Below, piece after piece: positions 15,542-23,243 of a stretch of DNA of 44,621 bases. Position 1 is the first letter of the stretch, and every line of letters starts with the position of its first letter. Below the pieces are notes generated by a model that searched no databases, was not told the DNA's origin, and was given only the letters and a program-made list of their open reading frames with translations. Position numbers and translations under genes: made by a program. Location: positions 1-44,621 of the forward strand of contig NZ_BDBD01000028.1 in assembly GCF_001612805.1 (NCBI RefSeq), in the 5' to 3' direction. Origin of the DNA: Nocardia coubleae NBRC 108252 (GTDB lineage Bacteria; Actinomycetota; Actinomycetes; Mycobacteriales; Mycobacteriaceae).

Positions 15542-18508
15542 TCAGTCGCCGCCGAACAGTGCCGCCGCGCCCGCGTCGGTGAGCACCTCGTAGGTGTCGG
15601 TCTCCCGGTTGTAGATCCAGGTGCCCGGCCCGGCCTTCGGGTAGCCGGCCGCCTGGACCGCCGACGCCGAGGGCCGGAAGCTCGCGCTGCGCGGGATCTC
15701 CTCGACCACGTAGACCAGGTCGGGCCGCTGACTGCGGTCGAGCGCACGCATCGCCTCGGTGACATCGCCCGGTTCGATCCGGAACCCGTCGCGTACGCTC
15801 AGCGCGGCCGCGGCAAGGGTGCCCGACGGGGTCGGCAGGGCGAAGGCCACCTCGAGGTCGACCGGGGTGATGTCGTTGAGCACGTCGACGATCGGCTGGG
15901 TGAACACCGGACCACGAGCGGTGCGGATCACCGTGTCGCGGCGGTCGACGAGCCAGTAGTCGCCGTCGCCGTCGCGGCGGAACAGATTCTCCGTCGGCCA
16001 CCAGGCGTCGCCCGCGCGGAACACCCCGCGCAGTCCGCCGTCGGAGATGTCGCCGCCGTCGACGGCCTTGCCGAGCAGCAGGCCGGGCTCGTTGTCGGCG
16101 CAGCGCCGGGCGAAGCCGTCGTCGCCGACGAGGATCTGCTCGCTGACCGGGTCGTAGGCCACCAGTTCCACCGTCGCGGTGCCGGGAACCGGTCTGCCCT
16201 TGGCACCGATCTTGGCGCCGGTGACATTGGCGAGCACCACGTCACCGTCGATGGAGGCGTAGAACTCGAGCACCCGCGCAGGCGGGAATTGCTCGATGGT
16301 CCTTCGCCACAGCCCCTTGGGCATACCGGAGCCGATGAACAACCGGATCGGATGGTTGTACCCGGCCGGGAAGACCTGCGCGTCGAGCAGATCGCGCAGC
16401 ATGGTCCAGGTGTAGGTGACGACGGTGACGCCGTAGCGGTGCACCTCCTCGGCGAACCGGCCCGGGTCCATGTCCACCGGCCTGGCCAGCGCGATGCGGC
16501 TGCCGCCCGCGATCGCGCCACCGAGACTCACCAGCAGGCCGGACGAATGATGCAGTGGCGCAAGGCAGTACACGGTGTCGCGGCGGTCGAGGTCCGCGGC
16601 GCTGGCGGTACCGAAGGCGGACAGGGCCCAGCGGTGGTTGGTGATGTACTTCGCCTCGAGCCGGTCGCCGGTGCCGAGCACCAGCACGAAGGCCAGTTCG
16701 CGGGCGAGGCCGGGGTTGGGCCGGTACCACGCGGGCACGCGAACCGTATCGGGGTCGATCTGTTCGAGGTCGATCACCCGGTCGCTCGTCGGCACCGCGA
16801 GCCGGCGCTGGTCTCCGCCGCCGAGCACGAGCACCCGGGCGTTCGTCCCGGCGGCGGCACGCAGGTTCTCCGGGTCGGTGACGAGGGTCTTCACGCCGGT
16901 GAGTTCGATGGCCCGATCGAGTTCGGCGCCGGGGGCGAGCAGCACGGCGACGGCACCGAGGCGCGAGAGCGCGGCCACCGAGGCCAGCGCGCTCGGGCGG
17001 GTCTCCATCACGATGCCCACCCGCATGGCGGGCCGGATACCGACCGAGATCAGGCCGCGCACCACATTGTCGACCCGCTGCTCGACGGCGGCATTGGTGT
17101 GCACGCGGTCGTCGAACAGGACCAGGTCCTTCTGGGGCGCGCGCCTGGCGTGTTCGCTGAGCAGTTTGCCGAGGGAGATGCGGGTGTGCGGCTGGATCAT
17201 GCCCAGGCGGGTCAGGCGCGGCAGTGCGCGCGCCGCCTCGCCCGCCATCTCGATGGAGCCGCGAATCGTGCTGCCCGCGACCCCTTCCAGCGCCTTGCCG
17301 ACCCCGGCGCCCGCCTCGGCGAGGCTGGCGGCGGTGTGCACCATGCGGGTGGCCGCCGTGCGCGGTGCGTTGCCCGGCACGTGTTCCTGCATCGGGACGA
17401 TGGTCTCGGGCAGCGGGCCGTGACCGTCCATCCAGGCGATCCAGTCGCGCACCATCGGCCACGTGTGGTTGGTGGCGGTCGAACCGGCGACCAGACCGAA
17501 ATGCCCCGCGACGAGGCTGGCCTCGTACACCTCGGCGTGCGGCGCGGCACGCACGATGCCGCGCACGGCGGCAGGCTGGCCGATGTCGTCGACCTCGCCG
17601 ACGAAGGCGAGGATGGGGCACTTCAGTTCGGCGAGCGAGACAGGATGATCGCGGATCACGAAGCCGCCGAGCATCATCCGGTTGTGCGCCACGAACTGCT
17701 TGAGCAAGTCGGCGACGGCGGGCCCCGCGTATCCGACCCAGCCCTCGCTGTTGAGGAAGCGACGCTGACGCTCCTTGGGCAGCAGCGCCTCCCGGTCGTG
17801 CAGCTGCAGCAGGAAGTCGATGCGCGACTTCGCGGTCTTCACCGGGTCGAGCATCTGGAAGCCGAAACGCACCATCGATTCGGTGATCGGCAGCCGGTGC
17901 ATCACGTGGTCGGCCAGGAAGTCGGCCACCTCGGACACCAGACCGTAGGGCAGCCCGAACGGCATGCCTGCCACGATGTCGACGGGGCTGCCGAAGGTGA
18001 CGATGGAGGCGACGCCCTTGCCGTAGCGGTAGGCGGTGGTCTGGTAGGCGAACATGCCGCCCTGGGAGTAGCCCATCAGGTGCACCTGCGCACCGGTGGC
18101 CTCGCACACGGTGTCGATGGCGGAGTTCACGGCAAGCACGTGATCGGCCAGGTCGCGTTCCCAGCCGCCCTCCTCGGTGGCGGGGGAACCGAAATCGATG
18201 ACCCAACAGTCGATTCCGCCCGCGTTCAGAATCCCGACGGCACCGCCCGCCGCGTTCACGTCCCAGATGTCGGCGTTCACCATGAGCGGTGGAACCAGCA
18301 GCGCCACCGGACGACCGGGTGTCGTGTCGTCGGGGAAGTAGTGCCGCAGGCGGTACATGCGTCTGCGTTCGACGACCTCGAACGGCGAGGACTCGACGTC
18401 GTGCGCCAGTCCGCCGAAGCGGATCACCTCCAGCCCGTTCTGCGCGGTAGCCAGCAATCGCTGCACCGACCCGACCACACCTTTTGGACTGATATTCACC
18501 GTTCCCAC
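15542..18508 (-). CDS. Alpha/beta hydrolase - acyl-CoA ligase fusion (Rv1683-like)
   Basis: A 988-residue two-domain protein. Residues ~1-370 are an alpha/beta hydrolase related to the PHA synthase group: nucleophile S148 in GYSQGG, acid D307 or D308 in VGEVDD, His336 in AGHFG. Residues ~440-975 are an ANL-fold acyl ligase of the FATP/FadD type, joined by a helical linker. It matches M. tuberculosis Rv1683 in size and order, annotated as a bifunctional lipase and long-chain acyl-CoA synthetase tied to storage lipid. The ligase P-loop, normally TSGTTGxPK, reads LGTGDRLEAK at 611-620, and the C-terminal PRTxxGK reads IPRSASFRPS with no lysine, so adenylation activity is doubtful. GTG start at 18508; 18499 is an alternative. 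A CRP-type site lies 15 bp upstream. Confidence 0.9.
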   Translation of the reverse strand: MGTVNISPKGVVGSVQRLLATAQNGLEVIRFGGLAHDVESSPFEVVERRRMYRLRHYFPDDTTPGRPVALLVPPLMVNADIWDVNAAGGAVGILNAGGIDCWVIDFGSPATEEGGWERDLADHVLAVNSAIDTVCEATGAQVHLMGYSQGGMFAYQTTAYRYGKGVASIVTFGSPVDIVAGMPFGLPYGLVSEVADFLADHVMHRLPITESMVRFGFQMLDPVKTAKSRIDFLLQLHDREALLPKERQRRFLNSEGWVGYAGPAVADLLKQFVAHNRMMLGGFVIRDHPVSLAELKCPILAFVGEVDDIGQPAAVRGIVRAAPHAEVYEASLVAGHFGLVAGSTATNHTWPMVRDWIAWMDGHGPLPETIVPMQEHVPGNAPRTAATRMVHTAASLAEAGAGVGKALEGVAGSTIRGSIEMAGEAARALPRLTRLGMIQPHTRISLGKLLSEHARRAPQKDLVLFDDRVHTNAAVEQRVDNVVRGLISVGIRPAMRVGIVMETRPSALASVAALSRLGAVAVLLAPGAELDRAIELTGVKTLVTDPENLRAAAGTNARVLVLGGGDQRRLAVPTSDRVIDLEQIDPDTVRVPAWYRPNPGLARELAFVLVLGTGDRLEAKYITNHRWALSAFGTASAADLDRRDTVYCLAPLHHSSGLLVSLGGAIAGGSRIALARPVDMDPGRFAEEVHRYGVTVVTYTWTMLRDLLDAQVFPAGYNHPIRLFIGSGMPKGLWRRTIEQFPPARVLEFYASIDGDVVLANVTGAKIGAKGRPVPGTATVELVAYDPVSEQILVGDDGFARRCADNEPGLLLGKAVDGGDISDGGLRGVFRAGDAWWPTENLFRRDGDGDYWLVDRRDTVIRTARGPVFTQPIVDVLNDITPVDLEVAFALPTPSGTLAAAALSVRDGFRIEPGDVTEAMRALDRSQRPDLVYVVEEIPRSASFRPSASAVQAAGYPKAGPGTWIYNRETDTYEVLTDAGAAALFGGD

Positions 18509-18511
18509 CTG

Positions 18512-18517
18512 ACCCTA
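18512..18517 (-). promoter_or_regulatory. Possible -10 element of the fusion gene
   Basis: TAGGGT on the minus strand, immediately downstream of the CRP-type site and 3 nt before the GTG at 18508. A start about seven bases downstream would favour the second GTG at 18499. Confidence 0.4.
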
Positions 18518-18522
18518 CTGAC

Positions 18523-18538
18523 TGTGATGCACCTCACA
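18523..18538. promoter_or_regulatory. Perfect CRP-type binding site
   Basis: TGTGATGCACCTCACA matches TGTGA-N6-TCACA at all ten conserved positions, the site of CRP/GlxR regulators in actinobacteria. It lies at about -25 relative to the predicted start of the minus-strand fusion gene, a position that would usually repress it, and about 460 bp before the encapsulin gene. Confidence 0.7.
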
Positions 18539-18932
18539 CACCCCGATGTGCTCATATGAGCTAACCACACCGGACCTCCATTATGTGTCGGCTGTGACAG
18601 GCCGCATGTTGCGGCGTTTCATGTCACACCACGCCGGTCGGGGGCCCCTTCGTCACCGGCGCGGCCGCGGTCCGAAACGAGCGTGTTGCGGAGCCGGAAG
18701 TCCAGGTGTTGGGCCGGCCGTTCACGGACACCGCCATGTCCGCAATCGCCTATCGCACAAGGGATCTCCCGGTCAGGACCCGATTTTTCGCGAACGTGCG
18801 CGATCACGGCCTCCAGCACCTAACATCGTTGTCGTCCGGAACGCTCTGCCGCACATCACTTTTCGTGCAACACGTTTCACACGCCGGGTTCGCCCGCGCA
18901 GGACCATTCGCATTCGCTTCACCAACGTCCCA

Positions 18933-18956
18933 ACCTGTCGTCGCGCGACGACAGGT
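18933..18956. promoter_or_regulatory. Perfect 24-bp palindrome upstream of the encapsulin gene
   Basis: Each half is ACCTGTCGTCGC or its complement, with no mismatch and no spacer. It ends 39 bp before the encapsulin ATG, within the likely 5' untranslated region or core promoter. It could be an operator for a dimeric regulator or an RNA hairpin (10 bp with a GCGC loop) acting as attenuator. No U-tract follows. Confidence 0.65.
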
Positions 18957-18995
18957 CGATCGGCCGTACCCGAATCCACTCGAGGTGAGGATGCT

Positions 18996-20402
18996 ATGAC
19001 CATCGAAATGCCGCTGCCCACAGACAATTCCGTACGCAAGAGCCTGTCCACCACCGCAGCACAGAAGCTCACCCACACCACCAAATCCGAGCCGCAGATG
19101 CAGGGCATCAGTTCGCGCTGGCTCTCGCGCGCACTGCCGTGGGTGCAGGTGGCGGGCGGTATCTACCGGGTCAACCGAAGGCTCACCCATACCGTCGGCA
19201 ACGGGGAGGTCGAATTCGTCGTCGACGGCGCCCGGGCCAGGGTGATCCCGCAGGAATTGCGCGAACTGCCGCCGCTGCGCGATATCGACGACGACGACCT
19301 GTTGCGTCCCCTCGCGGACAGTTTCGTGCAATACGATCTCGACCCCGGAACCGTGCTCGCGGAATTCGGGAATCCGATGGATCAGGTCATTCTCGTCGTC
19401 CACGGGAAATTGGCCAGGATCGGTTCGGGTGAATACGGGGAGGCCACCAAACTCGGTCTCCTGTACGGCGGCGACTATTACGGCGAGGAGATGCTCACCG
19501 ACCCGTCGGCGATCTGGCCGGACACCGTGAAGACGGTCACCAAAACCACCGTCCTCTGCTTGCCGAGGCAGGAATTCGAGCAGTTCCTCGAATCGACACC
19601 CGGCCTGGCGCGGATCCGGGCGGATACGTCGGCCGCGTCTTCCAGGAACCAGAATTCCAAGGGCGAGGCCGATATCGAGATCGCCTCGGGGCATTCCGGG
19701 GAACCGTTGCTCGAGGGCACCTTCGTCGACTACGACGCCAGTCCGCGCGAGTACGAACTGAGCCTGGCCCAGAGCGTGCTGCGGATCCACACCAGGGTCG
19801 CCGACCTGTTCAACGACCCGATGAACCAGGTCGACCAGCAGCTGCGACTCACCGTCGAGGCGCTCTACGAGCGTCGCGAACACGATCTGGTGAACAATCC
19901 CGACTTCGGCCTGCTGCACAATTGCGATCTCAAACAGCGCATCACCACCGAATCCGGCGCACCGTCCCCCGACGACATGGACGAATTGCTCAGCATGCGC
20001 CGTGGAACGAAATTCTTCCTCGCCCACCCGAAGGCGATCGCCGCGTTCGGTCGTGAATGTTCGCGCCGCGGCCTGTACCCCGACCCGGTGGAATTCCAGG
20101 GCCACCGGGTGCCCGGCTGGCGCGGTGTGCCGATTCTGCCGTGCGGCAAGATCCCGATCAGCGAAACCCAGACCACCTCGATCATGGCGATGCGTATCGG
20201 CGAGAAGGACCAGGGCGTGGTCGGACTGCATCAGACCGGCATTCCCGACGAGTACGAGCCGAGCCTGAACGTGCGGTTCAAGCAGATCGACGATCAGTCG
20301 ATCATGTCGTACCTGGTGAGCTGCTACTACTCGGCGGCGGTGCTGGTGCCCGACGCGCTCGGTGTGCTCGACGACGTCCTCGTCGCGCGCCGGGCCGACT
20401 GA
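18996..20402 (+). CDS. Family 2B encapsulin shell protein with inserted cyclic-nucleotide-binding domain
   Basis: A 468-residue shell protein of a predicted protein nanocompartment, of the EshA-like family 2B encapsulins. Residues 1-45 are a polar, probably disordered arm. Residues ~46-87 and ~226-468 form the split HK97 phage-capsid fold. Residues ~88-205 are an inserted CNB domain (PLADSFVQYDLDPGTVL at 105-121; HGKLARIG at 136-143; YGGDYYGEEML at 157-167). The usual phosphate-binding arginine after GE is not evident, so nucleotide binding is uncertain. The segment LPCGKIPISETQTTSIMAMR at 381-400 is strongly family-like. The ATG has GAGGTGAGG six bases upstream; the upstream open frame lacks coding character. 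The next two genes make 2-methylisoborneol, the known cargo context in Streptomyces. Confidence 0.93.
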   Translation: MTIEMPLPTDNSVRKSLSTTAAQKLTHTTKSEPQMQGISSRWLSRALPWVQVAGGIYRVNRRLTHTVGNGEVEFVVDGARARVIPQELRELPPLRDIDDDDLLRPLADSFVQYDLDPGTVLAEFGNPMDQVILVVHGKLARIGSGEYGEATKLGLLYGGDYYGEEMLTDPSAIWPDTVKTVTKTTVLCLPRQEFEQFLESTPGLARIRADTSAASSRNQNSKGEADIEIASGHSGEPLLEGTFVDYDASPREYELSLAQSVLRIHTRVADLFNDPMNQVDQQLRLTVEALYERREHDLVNNPDFGLLHNCDLKQRITTESGAPSPDDMDELLSMRRGTKFFLAHPKAIAAFGRECSRRGLYPDPVEFQGHRVPGWRGVPILPCGKIPISETQTTSIMAMRIGEKDQGVVGLHQTGIPDEYEPSLNVRFKQIDDQSIMSYLVSCYYSAAVLVPDALGVLDDVLVARRAD

Positions 20403-20413
20403 ACGGTCGGGCC

Positions 20414-21760
20414 ATGTCCCTGCTCAGCAGAGCCGCCGCTCCCCCGGCGGCCGACGACCTCGCCGCGACGGTCGTTGCCCTGTTACACGGCGCGTCAGCC
20501 CCGGCCGACGTGTTCGCGGGTGCGTCACCGGTCGCCCGACCCTTCGCGCTCCACTCGAATCGCGGCGCGGAGCTCATCGGCCGTGTGCCCCGGCTCGCGG
20601 CACCCACCTCGGCGGCGCGGAGCGGCACGTCCGATGTGGTGAGCCCGCCCGCCGCGCACCGGCTGCGCGGTCCGACCGGTCTCGGCACGTCGGGCCTGCA
20701 GGTGTCCCTGCTCGCGAACCGCACCACCGAGCAGCCCGAAAGCGGTGGAAGGCAAGACATCCCGGCGCTCTACTGCCCGCCGCCGGAACGTGACGACCCC
20801 GCCCTGGCCGAAGCCGTCAATGTCGGACTGCTCGCGTGGGCCGCCGAGATCGGCCTGTACGAGGGCCGCCTCGACGAACTCGGCAAGGCCGATTTCGGCA
20901 GGCTCATCATGCTGGCCCATCCCGACTGCGACGACCCCGATCTGCTGCTCGCCGCGGCCCGCTGCGCCGTCGCCGAATGGTCGGTCGACGACTACTACTG
21001 CGAGGAGGACGCCCCTGGCGACACCGCACCCGACGGCACCCCGTCCAGCGCCGCCGCCGAACTCGGGCCACGGCTCGAACTCGCCGCCGCCGCCATGGAC
21101 CCGGCGCACCTGCCCATGCGCTACGCGCCACGGCTCGAACAGGCCATGCAGGCCGACCCGATCCTCCGCGCGTTCCGCACCTCGTTCGCGCACCTGGCGG
21201 GGTACGCGAGCGACGCCCAGCTGGCCAGGCTCCGGACCGAGATCGCGGGCTGGTTCATCGCGCTCGGCGCCGAGGCCGGCTGGCGGGCGGCGGGGCGGAT
21301 GCCGCCGGTGTGGGAGTACCTGACCAACCGGCAACCGCACAGTTTCCTGCCGTGTATGGCGCCGATCGACGCGGTCGGCCGCTACGAACTCGGCGCCCCC
21401 GAGTACACCGACCCGGCCGTCCGGCGGGTCGTCACCACCGCGGCCCTGGCCGCACAGATGGTCAACGATCTGTATTCGATGGCACGCGAAGACCTTTCGG
21501 GCGGGCGGGAGTTCAACCTGCCGACCGTCCTCGCCGCCGAGGAGGGGTGCAGCCGGGCCGATGCCGTGCTGCGCACCGCCGAGATCCACGACGAACTCAT
21601 GCACCGATTCGAACGCGAGGCCGCACCCTTGGCCGCCGCGGGTTCACCGCAATTGCGCCGATTCCTGACGGGCCTGTGGGCCTGGATGGGCGGCAACCGC
21701 GCCTGGCACGCCGACAGCCGCCGGTACCACGACACCGCACCACGAGAGGACGACCGATGA
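20414..21760 (+). CDS. 2-methylisoborneol synthase, predicted encapsulin cargo
   Basis: A 448-residue class I terpene cyclase that converts 2-methylgeranyl diphosphate to 2-methylisoborneol. The metal-binding aspartate motif is DDYYCEE at 192-198. The NSE triad is NDLYSMARE at 351-359 (N351, S355, E359), with Arg358 where most relatives have Lys. WMGGNRAWH at 424-432 and RY at 437-438 complete the active site. The first ~115 residues are a Pro/Ala-rich, low-complexity extension with the motif GPTGLGT at 86-92; such N-terminal regions carry the cargo-loading signal of family 2 encapsulin cargos. It starts 11 nt after the encapsulin stop and overlaps the methyltransferase start (ATGA), so all three are co-expressed. 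Confidence 0.93.
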   Translation: MSLLSRAAAPPAADDLAATVVALLHGASAPADVFAGASPVARPFALHSNRGAELIGRVPRLAAPTSAARSGTSDVVSPPAAHRLRGPTGLGTSGLQVSLLANRTTEQPESGGRQDIPALYCPPPERDDPALAEAVNVGLLAWAAEIGLYEGRLDELGKADFGRLIMLAHPDCDDPDLLLAAARCAVAEWSVDDYYCEEDAPGDTAPDGTPSSAAAELGPRLELAAAAMDPAHLPMRYAPRLEQAMQADPILRAFRTSFAHLAGYASDAQLARLRTEIAGWFIALGAEAGWRAAGRMPPVWEYLTNRQPHSFLPCMAPIDAVGRYELGAPEYTDPAVRRVVTTAALAAQMVNDLYSMAREDLSGGREFNLPTVLAAEEGCSRADAVLRTAEIHDELMHRFEREAAPLAAAGSPQLRRFLTGLWAWMGGNRAWHADSRRYHDTAPREDDR

Positions 21761-22632
21761 CCATCGCGAACGCCCACACCGACAGCTCCGTGCTGCGCAC
21801 CACCTACCAGCGTTCGGTCGCTGCCTACTGGAACAACAATCCCAACGACGACCGGGTCAACACGAAGCTCGGCGAGGTGGACGGCCTCTACCACCACCAC
21901 TACGGCATCGGTGAGCCCGATTGGTCGGTGATCGAAGGCCCCGAGGACACCCGGCAGGAGCGCCTCGTGCGGGAACTGCACCGCCTCGAGACCGCCCAGG
22001 CCGATCTCCTCCTCGACCACCTCGGCGCCATCACCCCCGCCGACCGCCTGCTCGACGGCGGTTCGGGTCGCGGCGGCACCAGCTTCATGGCGGCCGAGCG
22101 CTTCGGCTGTTCGGTCGACGGGGTGAGCATCTCCGAGTACCAGGTCGGTTTCGCCAACGACCAGGCCGTCGAACGCGGTGTCTCCGATCGGGTGCGCTTC
22201 CACTTCCGCAATATGCTCGACACCGGTTTCGACGACGAGTCGGTCCGGGCCGTGTGGACCAACGAGACCACCATGTACGTCGATCTGTTCCCGCTGTTCG
22301 CGGAGTTCTCCCGCGTGCTGGAACCGGGCGGGCGCTACGTGTGCATCACCGGCTGCTCCAACGATGTGATCGGCGGCCGGTCCGCATCGGTGAGCTGGAT
22401 CGATGCCCACTACGGCTGCATGATCCACCCGCGCAGCGAGTACTTCCGTGCGCTGTCGGAGAACGGTCTGGTGCCGACCACGGTCATCGATCTGACACCG
22501 GACACGATTCCGTACTGGGATCTGCGGACGCATTCGGAGCTCGCGACCGGGGTGGAACAGCCGTTTCTCACGGCGTACCGGGAGGGAAGCTTCCAGTATC
22601 TGCTGATCGTGGCGGACAAGGTCGCCTGCTGA
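21757..22632 (+). CDS. gppmt: Geranyl diphosphate 2-C-methyltransferase
   Basis: A 291-residue SAM-dependent methyltransferase that adds a methyl group to C2 of geranyl diphosphate, giving the unusual C11 substrate of the cyclase encoded just upstream. SAM motif I is LLDGGSGRGGTSF at about 98-110, followed by GVSISEYQVGFAN, and aromatic residues typical of the family (Y, W in the N-terminal RSVAAYWNNNPNDDRVN segment) are present. The size matches Streptomyces GPPMT. The ATG lies within the stop of the cyclase gene, so translation is coupled. It has no cargo-type extension and probably works outside the shell. A strong hairpin follows. Confidence 0.94.
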   Translation: MTIANAHTDSSVLRTTYQRSVAAYWNNNPNDDRVNTKLGEVDGLYHHHYGIGEPDWSVIEGPEDTRQERLVRELHRLETAQADLLLDHLGAITPADRLLDGGSGRGGTSFMAAERFGCSVDGVSISEYQVGFANDQAVERGVSDRVRFHFRNMLDTGFDDESVRAVWTNETTMYVDLFPLFAEFSRVLEPGGRYVCITGCSNDVIGGRSASVSWIDAHYGCMIHPRSEYFRALSENGLVPTTVIDLTPDTIPYWDLRTHSELATGVEQPFLTAYREGSFQYLLIVADKVAC

Positions 22633-22655
22633 CCTCTGACCGACCTGCCCTCGGA

Positions 22656-22687
22656 GTGCCCGGTAGTCGCCATCGACCACCGGGCAC
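22656..22687 (+). terminator. Terminator of the encapsulin-terpene operon
   Basis: A 9-bp stem (GTGCCCGGT with ACCGGGCAC), then one mismatch and four more pairs, with a 4-nt loop, begins 23 nt after the methyltransferase stop. It is followed within 30 nt by a T-rich stretch ending CTTTT. Confidence 0.75.
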
Positions 22688-22740
22688 ACCCGTTCCCCTC
22701 CTTGCCGTCTTTTCCCGGCCATGCCGGGTGAGCTGCACTC

Positions 22741-22790
22741 CTAACACAACTCCCGATAGATGCGTATATCTACATTAAACTATGCCTCTG
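22741..22790. promoter_or_regulatory. AT-rich promoter region with small inverted repeat
   Basis: The rest of the 256-bp gap holds a locally AT-rich island. TAGAT and ATCTA arms at 22757-22772 flank GCGTAT, and ATTAAACTATG follows. It probably contains the promoter of the small gene at 22889, with an operator-like repeat. No specific regulator can be named. Confidence 0.35.
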
Positions 22791-22888
22791 ACTTCCTTGG
22801 CTAACTCACAGGCTCGCCACAGTCGCAAGCCAGGCCACGGGAGCACTCTCGATAGGGAACGTTTCCGCAGATGGTGAGTGAGGTAGCG

Positions 22889-23242
22889 ATGGTCGAGCTC
22901 GAGGTCGACAACGACACGGTGACGGTCCATGTACTCGGTGGGCATCGGCTGCTCGCACTGCGCCAGCAGGTCGTGATCGACCGTGCCGCCATCACCGAGA
23001 TCACCACCGCCGAGGTGGATCTGCGGCCACCATGGGTCCGCGCTCCCGGTACCTTCATCCCCGGCGTGATCGCCGCAGGTGTCTATCGGGGCAAGGGCCG
23101 GAAAGAGTTCTGGGACACCACTTTCGACGGAAACGCGGTCCGCATCGACCTGAACGGACCCGACTTCACCCGCCTGGTCGTCGACGTCGACAACCTCGAC
23201 GCGGTACTCGACGCCCTGACCGGTGAGCTGGCCGACGCCTGA
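22889..23242 (+). CDS. Conserved small protein of unknown function (PH-like fold suspected)
   Basis: A 117-residue soluble protein, mostly beta by pattern, with a C-terminal helix (DNLDAVLDALTGEL). It resembles a family of uncharacterised actinobacterial proteins containing the stretches APGTFIPGVIAAGVYRGKGRKEFWD and RLVVDVDN, here near residues 56-80 and 97-104. No catalytic motif is visible. The ATG at 22889 has AGTGAGG six bases upstream, whereas the in-frame ATG at 22871 has none. Its stop is one base from the stop of the convergent racemase gene, leaving no room for a terminator between them. Confidence 0.75.
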   Translation: MVELEVDNDTVTVHVLGGHRLLALRQQVVIDRAAITEITTAEVDLRPPWVRAPGTFIPGVIAAGVYRGKGRKEFWDTTFDGNAVRIDLNGPDFTRLVVDVDNLDAVLDALTGELADA

Positions 23243-23243
23243 C

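Larger units (their letters stand above)
18509..18995. other. Divergent 487-bp regulatory region before the encapsulin gene
   Basis: No coding sequence is supported here, although one frame stays open back to 18546 in continuity with the encapsulin. It holds a perfect CRP-type site (18523-18538), a 12-bp palindrome GCTCATATGAGC (18550-18561), a weaker CRP-like site TGCAACACGTTTCACA (18866-18881) and a perfect 24-bp palindrome (18933-18956). TAACAT near 18822 is a possible -10 for the encapsulin gene but has no convincing -35. Confidence 0.6.

Noticed and set aside
15029..18559. 1176-codon plus-strand frame opposite the fusion gene
   Set aside because: It runs through the terminator and through the aminotransferase gene in another frame. 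It has no family features.
18800..18830. CRP half-site CGTG-N6-CACG near 18796
   Set aside because: The GTG and CAC triplets are six rather than eight bases apart, so it does not fit the CRP consensus.
18546..18995. N-terminal extension of the encapsulin by 150 residues
   Set aside because: The frame is open but the composition is non-coding, it covers the palindrome and CRP-like site, and the ATG at 18996 has an excellent ribosome-binding site and a family-like N-terminus.
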